Shown here: one piece after another, positions 1-10,092 of the stretch
Numbering within the stretch: position 1 is the stretch's first letter
Layout: each line of letters opens with the position of its first letter
Origin: Alphaproteobacteria bacterium
Lineage (GTDB): Bacteria > Pseudomonadota > Alphaproteobacteria > Rhizobiales > Xanthobacteraceae
Assembly: GCA_037200445.1 (NCBI GenBank)
Contig: JBBCGH010000001.1
Location: 4,092,001-4,156,000, forward strand
Length of the DNA: 64,000 nt
Direction of reading: 5' to 3'
Translations under genes and position numbers: made by a program
Notes under the pieces: generated by a model
What the model saw: only the letters and a program-made list of their open reading frames with translations
Database searches by the model: none
What the model was told of the DNA's origin: nothing

Positions 1-504
1 TACGACGGCACGCCGGTGGTGCTGATGCACTCGACCGACCTGCAGGTGCTGACCAACCTCGCGCCGGTCGCGAAGTCGCTGATGGAGAAAGGCGGCTTCA
101 AGGTCGACATGCAGTCGATGGACTGGCAGACCGTCGTCGCGCGCCGCGCCAAGAAGGAGCCGCCCAATGCGGGCGGCTGGAGCGCGTTCCTCACCTCGTG
201 GGTCTCGGCCGACATCCTCAATCCCGTGATGGCGGGCTTTGCCAATGCGGGCTGCGACAAGGCGATGTTCGGCTGGCCATGCGACGAACAGACCGAGAAG
301 CTGCGCGACCAGTTCGCGCGCGAGACCGATCCTGCCAAGCAGAAGGAAATCGCGGCCGCGGTCCAGAAGCGCAACACGGAAATCACCACACATCTGTTCC
401 TTGGCCAGTGGTATCTTCCCGCCGCGGCGCGCAAGAATATCGATGGCGTGCTGACCACGCCCGCACCGGTGTTCTGGAACGTGGAAAAGAAGAGCCAGTC
501 GTAG
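1..504 (+). CDS. ABC transporter substrate-binding protein, family 5 (C-terminal part)
   Basis: The frame is open from the first base, so the N-terminus lies outside the window. About 167 residues of the C-terminal lobe of a peptide/nickel-type (SBP_bac_5) periplasmic binding protein are present. They align almost residue for residue with the C-terminus of the next gene (shared PPNAGGWSAFLTSW, FGWPCD and KLRD blocks), so the two are tandem paralogues. It should bind an oligopeptide or similar solute for the permeases and ATPase encoded downstream. Identity of the family is secure; the ligand is not known. Confidence 0.88.
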   Translation, partial: YDGTPVVLMHSTDLQVLTNLAPVAKSLMEKGGFKVDMQSMDWQTVVARRAKKEPPNAGGWSAFLTSWVSADILNPVMAGFANAGCDKAMFGWPCDEQTEKLRDQFARETDPAKQKEIAAAVQKRNTEITTHLFLGQWYLPAAARKNIDGVLTTPAPVFWNVEKKSQS

Positions 505-583
505 CCGTAGCGCTTTGCGCCGGCACACGTTCGGCGCCGGCGGTCAGGCCGGGACCATTGCGCCGCAAGGCGAAGGAGGACTC

Positions 584-2155
584 ATGGTTTCCCGTTCTCT
601 GAAGCTCATGACGCTTGTCCTTGCGGCTGCGCTGGCGCTCGGAGGAGCCGCTAGTGCGAAGACGCTGCGCGTGGCACTGCACTCCGATCTCAAGATCGTC
701 GACCCGATCTGGACCACGGCGCTGATCACCGTGAACCACGGCTACATGATCTACGACACGCTGTTCGCACTCGACGAGAAGCTCGCCGTGAAGCCGCAGA
801 TGGTCGACCGCACCGAGACCTCGGCCGACAAGCTCACCTGGACCTTCACGCTGCGCGATGGCCTCGAGTGGCACGACGGCGCGCCCGTGACGGCGCAGGA
901 TTGCGTCGCGTCGCTCAAACGCTGGGGCGCGCGCGACGCCATGGGCCAGAAGCTCATGTCGTTTGTCGCCAACCTGTCGGCGCCGGACGCCAAGACCATC
1001 CGCATGACATTGAAGGAACCATACGGCCTCGTCCTGCAGACACTCGCCAAGCCCGGCGCCAGCGTGCCGTTCATGATGCCGAAGCGCATCGCCGAGACCG
1101 ATCCGCAGAAGCAGATCACCGAATACGTCGGCTCAGGTCCCTTCGTCTTCAAGGCCGACGAATGGCGGCCCGGCGAGAAGGCCGTCTACCTGAAGAATCC
1201 CAAATACAAGCCGCGCGCTGAGCCGCCTTCTGGTCTTGCCGGCGGCAAGGTTGCCAAGGTCGATCGCGTCGAGTGGATCTGGATCGCGGACACGCAGACC
1301 CAGGTCAACGCGCTGATCAATGGCGAGATCGATCTGATCGAAGCGCCGCCGCACGATCTCATTCCGCTGCTCGCCGAAGACAAGAACATCGAATTGTTCG
1401 TCTTCAATCCTGCCGGCCGGCAGAACGCGATCCGCTTCAACGTGCTGCACAAGCCGTTCGACAACCCGAAGGTCCGCCTTGCGGTCGCCTACGCGTTGAA
1501 CCAGAAAGACCTGCTCGATGCCGTGATCGGCAATCCGAAATGGTACGTCGAGTGCAAGTCGCTGTTCCCCTGCGGCTCCCCGCTGCAATCGACCAAGGGA
1601 TGGGACGACAAGTTCACCTCCGATTTCGCCAAGGCGCGCGCGCTGCTGCAGGAAGCGGGCTACGACGGCACACCGGTCGTGCTGATGCAGTCGACCGACA
1701 TCGCCTCGCTCAGCAACCTCGCACCGGTGACGAAATCGCTGCTCGAGAAAGCAGGCTTCAAGGTCGACCTGCAGGCGATGGACTGGCAGACGCTGGTGAC
1801 GCGGCGGACCAAGAAGGATCCGCCGAACGCGGGTGGCTGGAGTGCGTTCCTCACCTCTTGGGCGTCGGTCGATATCCTCGATCCGGTCGCCGCCTCCTTC
1901 CTCAACGCAAGCTGCGATAAGGCCTCGTTCGGCTGGCCTTGCGATGCCGAGATGGAGAAGCTGCGCGACGCCTTCGCCAAGGAGACCGATTCGGCGAAGC
2001 AGAAAGCGATCGCCGAAGCTGTGCAGTTGCGCCTGATCGAATACCCGACGCATCTGCAGCTTGGGCAATACGTGCAGCCGCAGGCCTTCCGCAAGAACGT
2101 GGTGGGACTGCTCGAAGCGCCTTCGCTCGCGCTGTGGAACATCGAGGTGAAATGA
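584..2155 (+). CDS. ABC transporter substrate-binding protein, family 5
   Basis: A 523-residue periplasmic solute-binding protein of the DppA/OppA/NikA type. The start at 584 is chosen because a strong ribosome site (GAAGGAGGA, 572-580) sits just before it and the first ~22 residues form a Sec signal peptide ending in GGAASA. The mature part begins KTLRVALHSD, typical of SBP_bac_5, and has the usual length. It is the second of two tandem paralogues and the first complete gene of the transporter operon that continues with two permeases and a fused ATPase. The ligand is unknown; a dipeptide, glutathione or other small organic solute are all possible. Confidence 0.92.
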   Translation: MVSRSLKLMTLVLAAALALGGAASAKTLRVALHSDLKIVDPIWTTALITVNHGYMIYDTLFALDEKLAVKPQMVDRTETSADKLTWTFTLRDGLEWHDGAPVTAQDCVASLKRWGARDAMGQKLMSFVANLSAPDAKTIRMTLKEPYGLVLQTLAKPGASVPFMMPKRIAETDPQKQITEYVGSGPFVFKADEWRPGEKAVYLKNPKYKPRAEPPSGLAGGKVAKVDRVEWIWIADTQTQVNALINGEIDLIEAPPHDLIPLLAEDKNIELFVFNPAGRQNAIRFNVLHKPFDNPKVRLAVAYALNQKDLLDAVIGNPKWYVECKSLFPCGSPLQSTKGWDDKFTSDFAKARALLQEAGYDGTPVVLMQSTDIASLSNLAPVTKSLLEKAGFKVDLQAMDWQTLVTRRTKKDPPNAGGWSAFLTSWASVDILDPVAASFLNASCDKASFGWPCDAEMEKLRDAFAKETDSAKQKAIAEAVQLRLIEYPTHLQLGQYVQPQAFRKNVVGLLEAPSLALWNIEVK

Positions 2156-2165
2156 ATCTCCGAGT

Positions 2166-2282
2166 GTCATCCCGGCCGAGCGAAGCGAGAGCCGGGATCC
2201 ATGTATCACGGATACCGATGCCGGACTGCCGCGCCTGCGTTTCGTGGATCCCGGATAGCCGCTTCGCGGCTTCCGGGATGAC
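2166..2282. repeat. Short interspersed inverted-repeat element, family A (copy 1)
   Basis: About 117 bp bounded by perfect 10-bp inverted ends, GTCATCCCGG at 2166 and CCGGGATGAC ending at 2282, each followed inward by a further small hairpin. A related copy with GTCATTCCGG/CCGGAATGAC ends lies at 8734-8847. It fills the gap between the binding protein and the first permease, and its right end runs directly into the ribosome-binding region of the permease gene. No coding capacity is seen. Confidence 0.8.
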
Positions 2283-2293
2283 AGGGTAGGATC

Positions 2294-3235
2294 ATGCTCG
2301 GCTACATCCTGCGCCGCCTGCTCGCCACCCTGCCGGTGATGCTGATCGTCGCCGTGTTCGTCTTCCTGATGCTGCGCCTGACGCCGGGCGATCCGGCCGC
2401 GATCATCGCGGGCGACAATGCGAACTCCGAGCAGGTCGCACTGATCCGCAACCGCCTCGGCCTCGACGAGCCGATCTTCACCCAGTTCTTCATCTGGTTC
2501 GCCAACATCCTGCACGGCGACTTCGGCGAGTCCTTCTTCTTCAAGAAGACCGTCGCCGAGTTGATCGCGAGCCGGCTGGAGCCGACGCTCGCGCTCTCGC
2601 TCGCGACTATCGTCATCGCGGTTGGGATCGCTGTTCCGCTCGGCGTGCTCGCCGCCTACCGGCAAGGCACGCTGGTCGACAAGATCGTCATGGGCTTTTC
2701 GGTGCTAGGCTTCTCGGTGCCGGTGTTCGTGATCGGCTACTCGCTGATCTACCTCTTTGCCATCAAGCTCAACTGGCTGCCCGTGCAGGGCTATCAGCGC
2801 ATTGCCGACGGCTTGGGGGGCTTTCTGCAACGGCTGATCCTGCCCGCGGTAACGCTCTCCGTCATCTACATCGCGCTGATTGCACGCATCACCCGCACCA
2901 GCGTGCTCGACGTGATGAACGAGGATTACATCCGCACCGCCCGCGCCAAGGGCCAGGTCGAGATCAAGGTGCTGTTCAAGCATGCATTGAAGAATGCCGC
3001 CGTGCCGATCGTCACCGTGATCGGGCTCGGCGTCGCGCTGCTGATCGGCGGCGTCGTGGTGACCGAGAGCGTGTTCACCATCCCGGGCCTCGGCCGCCTC
3101 ACCGTGGACGCCGTGCTGGCACGCGACTATCCGACCATCCAGGCTGTGATCCTGTTGTTCTCGCTGGTCTACGTGCTGATCAATCTCGCCGTCGATCTCA
3201 CCTACACGCTGTTCGATCCGAGGATCCGCTATTGA
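2294..3235 (+). CDS. ABC transporter permease, DppB/OppB type
   Basis: A 313-residue inner-membrane permease. The N-terminus (YILRRLLATLPVMLIVAVFVFLML) is the classic first membrane segment of DppB-like proteins, followed by TPGDPA and five further hydrophobic segments. The cytoplasmic EAA-type loop with RTARAKG lies near residue 220 and contacts the ATPase. It pairs with the next permease, with which it overlaps by 4 bases, to form the channel for the solute delivered by the upstream binding proteins. Length and topology are normal for the family. Confidence 0.94.
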   Translation: MLGYILRRLLATLPVMLIVAVFVFLMLRLTPGDPAAIIAGDNANSEQVALIRNRLGLDEPIFTQFFIWFANILHGDFGESFFFKKTVAELIASRLEPTLALSLATIVIAVGIAVPLGVLAAYRQGTLVDKIVMGFSVLGFSVPVFVIGYSLIYLFAIKLNWLPVQGYQRIADGLGGFLQRLILPAVTLSVIYIALIARITRTSVLDVMNEDYIRTARAKGQVEIKVLFKHALKNAAVPIVTVIGLGVALLIGGVVVTESVFTIPGLGRLTVDAVLARDYPTIQAVILLFSLVYVLINLAVDLTYTLFDPRIRY

Positions 3236-4157
3236 GCGTCGAGCCCGCACTGCTTGCCGGCGAAACCGCCGCGCCGCCGCCCAAGCCTGGGCTGACGCGC
3301 CGCCTCGCGCGCGACGGCAGCATCATCTTCGGCGCCGTCATCATCCTGCTGATGGCGCTGATGGGGATCATGGCGCCGTGGCTTGGCACCAAGAATCCGT
3401 CCGAGATCAATCCTGCGTTCCGCAACCGCGTGCCTGGCGTCGAGCAGACCATTCGCAACGAGGATGGCACCACGCACACCTTCACCTACCGGATGGGCAC
3501 CGACAGCCTCGGACGCGACGTCTATAGCCGCGTCGTCTACGGCGCGCGCATCTCGCTGGTGATCGGCATCACGGTCGCGGTGATCAGCGTGGCGATCGGC
3601 CTCTTCGTCGGCCTCGTCGCCGGCTACATCCGCTGGATCGACGCCATCGTGATGCGGTTGATGGACGGGCTGATGGCGATACCGGCGATCCTGCTCGCGA
3701 TCGCGCTGGTTTCGCTGTTCCGTGCCGGGCTCTTCAGCGTGATCGTGGCGATCATCGTGCCCGAAGTCCCGCGCGTCGTGCGGCTCGTGCGCTCGATCGT
3801 GCTGTCGGTGCGGGAGGAGCCTTACGTCGAGGCCGCGATCTGCGCCGGCACGCCGACGCACTTGCTGCTCATCCGCCACATCCTGCCGAACACCATTCCG
3901 GCGCTGATCGTGCAGGGCACTTTCATTTGCGCCAACGCGATCCTGCTCGAGGCGATCTTGTCGTTCCTCGGCATCGGCATTCCGCCCGAGACACCGACCT
4001 GGGGGAACATCATGGCGGAAGGGCGCGGCCTCTTCCGCATCTATCCGCACAACATCTTCTTTCCCGGCATTTGCCTCGCGCTCACGGTGCTCGCCGTCAA
4101 TGTGCTCGGCGACGGCCTGCGCGATCGGCTCGATCCGAAGCTGGCGCGGCGGATGTG

Positions 4158-4158
<1 letters not shown>
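3232..4158 (+). CDS. ABC transporter permease, DppC/OppC type
   Basis: A 308-residue inner-membrane permease that starts with TTG at 3232, overlapping the stop of the preceding permease (TTGA), a sign of translational coupling. It has an N-terminal segment near residues 30-50, a periplasmic loop with the DppC signature [12 protein letters not shown], and the transport domain with its EAA loop (EAAICAGTP) in the C-terminal half. It is the second channel subunit of the peptide-type transporter. The stop overlaps the next gene's ATG by one base. Confidence 0.94.
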
Positions 4159-5780
<1,622 letters not shown>

Positions 5781-5785
5781 TCCCG

Positions 5786-5907
5786 TGTCCCCCACGCACT
5801 GCGGCGCGCAGCGGTGCGGCGCAGATGCGGGACCGCTCAAAGTTCAGTGCTTGAGGCGGTCCCGGTTCAGCAGCGCATCATTTCATGCTGCGCCGCGCCC
5901 GGGGCAC
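5786..5907. repeat. Short interspersed inverted-repeat element, family B (copy 1)
   Basis: About 120 bp with GC-rich inverted ends (GTGTCCCCCACGC and GCGCCCGGGGCAC) and internal palindromic arms including GGACCGC...GCGGTCC. The reverse complement matches the element at 14450-14570 over most of its length, so the two copies lie in opposite orientation. It separates the convergent ABC operon and P460 gene and could act as a bidirectional terminator-like structure. Confidence 0.75.
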
Positions 5908-5911
5908 AGGC

Positions 5912-6442
5912 TCACTTCCCCGCCATCTTCCCATACAGGAACACGTAGTCGTCGCTCTTCTTCGGCAGGTGGCACTCAAAGCAGGTGTTGAGCTTCGCGT
6001 TCGCATTCGCCGCCTTGGCCGGCGTGAAGGCCTGATATTCCCACTCGCCGTTGCGCAGGTTGTCGGGATACTCGGTCCCCCAGCCGGCGCGCTTTTCCAT
6101 CACGGCGTAGCCGTTGAGATCGCCCTTGATGAAGCGGCCGTCGGGACCCTTTTCGGGATTGCCCTGCGCGTCGAGCTTGGCCTTCCATTGCACCATCGTG
6201 ATGACGGAGCCGCTTGGCAGCGGCTGACCTTTCTTGGCTGCGTCGATCGCGGCCTGACTGGCATAGAACTCGCGGAACTGCTTGTTGTCCGGCCGGTCGA
6301 CGGTCGTGAACATCACGCCCTTGTCGAAGCCTTCCGGAAACACGACCTTGTCGCCGCCGGCGCGCACCTGGCTGCCGAGCGCGATGATGCCGGCGCCGAC
6401 CAGCGCCGTCAGGACAGGCAAAACGCTCGATGTTTTCAACAT
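5912..6442 (-). CDS. Cytochrome P460-like c-type haem protein
   Basis: A 176-residue exported protein. Residues 1-28 form a signal peptide ending QVRA. The body carries the P460 fold signatures: FREFYAS near residue 60, a GxxITMVQWK stretch, and a C-terminal haem attachment site CFECH (CxxCH). In the family, P460 proteins bind haem c through an additional lysine crosslink and oxidise hydroxylamine or similar small molecules; whether this one does so cannot be told. It is a single-gene unit between two repeat-bordered operons. Periplasmic location is inferred from the signal peptide. Confidence 0.82.
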   Translation of the reverse strand: MLKTSSVLPVLTALVGAGIIALGSQVRAGGDKVVFPEGFDKGVMFTTVDRPDNKQFREFYASQAAIDAAKKGQPLPSGSVITMVQWKAKLDAQGNPEKGPDGRFIKGDLNGYAVMEKRAGWGTEYPDNLRNGEWEYQAFTPAKAANANAKLNTCFECHLPKKSDDYVFLYGKMAGK

Positions 6443-6658
6443 GTGTCACCCCCGTGAAGGCCGCCTCGAGGCGGCCTGGCTGGCAGAATAGACGCGACAC
6501 GCAGAATTGGAATTCGTCCAATTCGCACGTTGTTGTGAGAACGCCGACACGAGCTACGCGCCGCCGCGCTTCGGGTTTCGCGCACCGCGCGATAATTTCA
6601 CCAAAATGACGCGGGCGGCTATAAAGCCCGCCTCGCCGTTTCGCCTCGCGGAAATGTC

Positions 6659-8731
6659 ATGAACCCGAATGCCCGCGCCGAGCTGCGCCGCGCACTGCTT
6701 TCGCCCCGCTCGGTCGCGATCGTCGGGCAGTCGAACAATGCCGGAAAGGCCTCCGGCCGGCCGCTGAATTTCCTGCGCCGCGCCGGCTTTGGCGGGGCGG
6801 TCTACAGCATCAATGCAAGGCGCGAGACGGTGCTTGGCGAACGGGCTTATTCTTCGGTCGCGGCGCTGCCTGAGGTGCCGGACCACGCCTACATCCTGGT
6901 GCCGACCGCAGCCGTGATCGAGGCGGTTGCCGAATGCGGCAAGGCGGGGGTGAAGGTCGCGACCATCCTGGCCGCCGGCTTCTCCGAGACCGGGGCGGAC
7001 GGGGTGGCGCGCGAGCAGCGCCTGAAGGATGTCGCCGCCGAAACCGGCATCCGCATTATCGGGCCCTCCAGCCTCGGCGTGGTGAACCTGCGCGAAAACC
7101 TGCTGCTCACCGCCAACGCGGCGTTTGCCGAGCCGGACATCCCGGTCGGGCGCACTTTTTTCGCCTCGCACTCCGGCACCATGATCGGCGCGCTGATGTC
7201 ACGCGGCAAGGCGCGCGGGGTCGGCTTCGCAGGCCTCGTGTCGATCGGCAACGAGGTCGATCTCTCGGTCGGCGAGATTTGCGCGTGCACGCTCGAGGAT
7301 CCCGACATCGACAGCTACCTGCTGTTCCTCGAATCGATCCGCAATGCGCCCGCGCTGCGCGAGTTCGCGCTCGGGGCGGCGGCCCGCGGCAAGCCGGTCG
7401 TCGCCTACAAGCTCGGCCGCTCGTCGGCGGCGCGGGAGCTCGCCGTCACCCATACCGGCGCGCTCGCCGGCGAGGACGACGTCGCGAGTGCATTCCTCGC
7501 CGATTGCGGCATCGCACGCGTCGAGAGCCTGGAAGCGCTGATCGAGGCGCTCCCGCTGGTGCGCCGCACCCCGATCCGTCCGGTCGGCGCACGCGCGCCG
7601 CGCGTGGCCGTGCTCACCACCACGGCGGGCGGCGCCATCATGGTGGTGGATCCGCTGGCGATGCGCGGCGTGGAGATCGCGCAGCCGAGCGCCGAGACCT
7701 ATCAGCGCTTCGCCGCGGCGGGCATCGACGTGACGCCCGCCCGTATCGTGGACCTGACGGTCGCGGGGGCGCGCTATGACGTCTACAAGCCCGCGCTCGA
7801 CATCCTCACCACCGCGCCCGAGTTCGACATGGTGCTGGCGGTTGTCGGTTCGTCGGCACGCTTCCATCCCGAACAGGCCGTGAAGCCGATCATCGACTCG
7901 ACGAATGCCGCAAAGCCGATCGCGGCGTTTCTCGTCCCCGATGCGCTGGACGCGCTGGCAAAGCTCAGCCAGGCAGGTGTCCCCGCGTTTCACACGCCGG
8001 AGGCCTGTGCGGATGCCATCGCGGGGGCGCTGGCGCGGCGCAAGCCGAAGCCAGTGGTGGCCACGGCGGCAGCAACCGGCAAGGGCCGCGTGCTCGACGA
8101 GCTCGAAGCCTATGCGCTGCTCGACCGGCTGGGCATTCCGCGTCTGCCCGCGCTGGCGCTCGATGCGACGATCACGCAGCCCCCCACCCTGCCCTTCAGC
8201 TATCCCGTCGCGGTGAAGGCCCTGTCCGCCGACATCCCGCACAAGACCGAAGCTGGCGGTGTCGCGCTGAATGTTCCCGACGGCGAGGTGCTCATCACGG
8301 CCATCCGGACCATGCGCGGAACCGTGAAACAGCGCACCGGCCTTACGCCGGAGCGCGTGCTGGTCGCGCCGATGGTCTCCGGCATCGGCGAGGCGCTGAT
8401 CGGCTACCGCGTCGACCGCGAGGCCGGGCCGCTGGTGATGGTGGCTGCAGGCGGCGTGTTCACCGAAATCTACCGCGACCGCAGCCTGCGCTTGGCCCCC
8501 GTCGATCTGCCGACCGCGCATGCCATGATCGCCGAGGTGAAGGCCTTCGCCACCCTGAAAGGCTTCCGCGGCAGACCAGCCGGTGATCTGGAAGCGCTGG
8601 CAAAGGCCATCGTGGCGCTCTCGCGGCTTGCACTACAGAATGAGCCGCCTGTCGCGGAGGCCGAGGTCAATCCGCTGATCGTGCGGGAGAAGGGCGTGGT
8701 GGCGGTCGATGCGCTGGTGAGGACGATGTAG
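6659..8731 (+). CDS. Acyl-CoA synthetase (ADP-forming), acetate-CoA ligase family
   Basis: A 690-residue single-chain NDP-forming acyl-CoA ligase. The N-terminal CoA-binding domain starts with SPRSVAIVGQSNNAGKASGR (residues 12-31), the ligase-CoA domain contains THTGALAGEDD near residue 265 with the conserved region for the phosphohistidine cycle, and the C-terminal ATP-grasp domain carries KALSADIPHKTEAGGV near residue 520 and ends with VAEAEVNPLIV. It converts a carboxylic acid, ATP and CoA to the acyl-CoA, ADP and phosphate. It heads the catabolic genes that follow after a short repeat element. The acid is not known. Confidence 0.88.
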   Translation: MNPNARAELRRALLSPRSVAIVGQSNNAGKASGRPLNFLRRAGFGGAVYSINARRETVLGERAYSSVAALPEVPDHAYILVPTAAVIEAVAECGKAGVKVATILAAGFSETGADGVAREQRLKDVAAETGIRIIGPSSLGVVNLRENLLLTANAAFAEPDIPVGRTFFASHSGTMIGALMSRGKARGVGFAGLVSIGNEVDLSVGEICACTLEDPDIDSYLLFLESIRNAPALREFALGAAARGKPVVAYKLGRSSAARELAVTHTGALAGEDDVASAFLADCGIARVESLEALIEALPLVRRTPIRPVGARAPRVAVLTTTAGGAIMVVDPLAMRGVEIAQPSAETYQRFAAAGIDVTPARIVDLTVAGARYDVYKPALDILTTAPEFDMVLAVVGSSARFHPEQAVKPIIDSTNAAKPIAAFLVPDALDALAKLSQAGVPAFHTPEACADAIAGALARRKPKPVVATAAATGKGRVLDELEAYALLDRLGIPRLPALALDATITQPPTLPFSYPVAVKALSADIPHKTEAGGVALNVPDGEVLITAIRTMRGTVKQRTGLTPERVLVAPMVSGIGEALIGYRVDREAGPLVMVAAGGVFTEIYRDRSLRLAPVDLPTAHAMIAEVKAFATLKGFRGRPAGDLEALAKAIVALSRLALQNEPPVAEAEVNPLIVREKGVVAVDALVRTM

Positions 8732-8733
8732 CG

Positions 8734-8847
8734 GTCATTCCGGGGCGCCGCGCAGCGGCGAACCCGGAACCCATAAACACGGACCGAGCGATACGGATAA
8801 GATGGTGGTTATGGATTCCGGCGCTCGCTACGCTCGGCCGGAATGAC
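8734..8847. repeat. Short interspersed inverted-repeat element, family A (copy 2)
   Basis: About 114 bp with perfect 10-bp inverted ends GTCATTCCGG (8734) and CCGGAATGAC (ending 8847). It begins three bases after the ligase stop codon and ends just before the ribosome site of the following gene, the same placement seen for copy 1 at 2166-2282. Confidence 0.8.
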
Positions 8848-8860
8848 AGGGGAAGAGGCA

Positions 8861-9232
8861 ATGCTGGACCAACTCGCCGCGCGCGTGAATGCTGACGCCA
8901 ACCTCGTGAGGCGCGGCAGGCACGTGAACACGAGCTTCCTGATCGCGATCGATGCCGCGGACCACATCGTGCGCATCGAGCACGGGCGAATCGTCTCGGT
9001 CACGCCCGGCCCGTTCATCACGCCGAACTATGCGTTCGCGCTGCGCGCGTCGCGCGAGGCCTGGGAGAAGCTCTGGTCGCCAACACCGATCCCCGGCTAC
9101 ACCGACATCTTCGCGCTGGTGAAGAAGAAGCTGCTGCGCATCGAGGGCGACCTGCACCCGTTCATGTCGAATCTGCTTTACTTCAAGGGCGTGATCGCCG
9201 CGGCCGGCCAGCCACGCAAGGAGGCCGCATGA
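8861..9232 (+). CDS. SCP2-like (sterol carrier-type) small protein
   Basis: A 123-residue cytosolic protein. The ATG at 8861 is preferred over one at 8843 because GGGGAAGAG lies directly upstream and the earlier ATG is inside the repeat element. The sequence (a buried beta strand TSFLIAID, GRIVSVTPG, then an amphipathic helix and IEGDLHPFMSNLLYFKGV) resembles the SCP2 lipid-binding fold, including the typical end where a helix follows GDL. Its stop overlaps the next start (ATGA). A role in presenting a hydrophobic substrate or acyl-CoA to the hydrolase is inferred from context only. Confidence 0.7.
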   Translation: MLDQLAARVNADANLVRRGRHVNTSFLIAIDAADHIVRIEHGRIVSVTPGPFITPNYAFALRASREAWEKLWSPTPIPGYTDIFALVKKKLLRIEGDLHPFMSNLLYFKGVIAAAGQPRKEAA

Positions 9233-10092
9233 GCGCGCGCTTCGAGCCGGCCATCGGCCGCTATCTTCATCTCGATTTGCTCGGGAAGCCGCACCGCCTC
9301 TATGTCGAGGAAGCGGGTTCCGGCATTCCGCTCCTCTGCCTGCACACCGCCGGCTCCGACGGCCGGCAGTATCGCGGCCTGCTCAACGATGCGCGCGTCA
9401 CGAAAAACTATCGCGTCATCGTGTTCGACATGCCGTGGCACGGCAAATCCTCGCCGCCGGCCGGCTGGGAGAACGAGGAGTACCGCCTCACCTCGCGCGA
9501 CTATGTGCGCATGATCCTCGAAGTCTCCGCCGCGCTGGAACTGGACAAGCCGGTGGTGATGGGTTGCTCGATCGGCGGGCGCATCGTGTTGCATCTCGCG
9601 CATGAACACCCGGAGAAATTCCGCGCCATCATCGGGCTCGAGTCCTCGCCCAAGGTCGATCCCTACTACGACGTGAGTTGGCTGCACCGACCGGACGTGC
9701 ACGGCGGCGAAGTCTCGGCCGGCATCGTATCGGGCCTGGTCGCACCGACCGCGCCCGACGAGGGGCGCTGGGAAACGCTGTGGCATTACATGCAGAGCGG
9801 CCCCGGCGTGTTCAAGGGCGACCTGCATTTCTACATGATCGACGGCGATATCTCCGGCAAGCTCGACGAGATCGACGCGCGGCGCTGCCCGCTCTATCTG
9901 CTCACCGGCGAGTACGATTATTCCTGCACCACCGAGGGCACGCTCGAAGTCGCGCGCCGCACCGGCGCAAAGGCCGTGATCATGAAGGACCTCGGCCACT
10001 TCCCGATGAGCGAGAACCCGGAGAAATTCATCGGCTATCTGCTGCCGGTGCTGGAAGAGATTCGTTCAGGCAGACAAGCGAGCGCCGCATGA
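9229..10092 (+). CDS. Alpha/beta hydrolase
   Basis: A 287-residue hydrolase of the alpha/beta fold. Visible elements are the oxyanion-side motif LLCLHTAGSDG near residue 42, DMPWHGKS near 67, the nucleophile elbow GCSIGG with Ser114, an acid in LTGEYD near 227, and the C-terminal histidine in LGHFPMSENP near 258. No signal peptide, so cytosolic. It is translationally coupled to both neighbours by ATGA overlaps, so it acts in the same catabolic route; C-C hydrolase, lactonase or esterase activity are all possible. Confidence 0.88.
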   Translation: MSARFEPAIGRYLHLDLLGKPHRLYVEEAGSGIPLLCLHTAGSDGRQYRGLLNDARVTKNYRVIVFDMPWHGKSSPPAGWENEEYRLTSRDYVRMILEVSAALELDKPVVMGCSIGGRIVLHLAHEHPEKFRAIIGLESSPKVDPYYDVSWLHRPDVHGGEVSAGIVSGLVAPTAPDEGRWETLWHYMQSGPGVFKGDLHFYMIDGDISGKLDEIDARRCPLYLLTGEYDYSCTTEGTLEVARRTGAKAVIMKDLGHFPMSENPEKFIGYLLPVLEEIRSGRQASAA

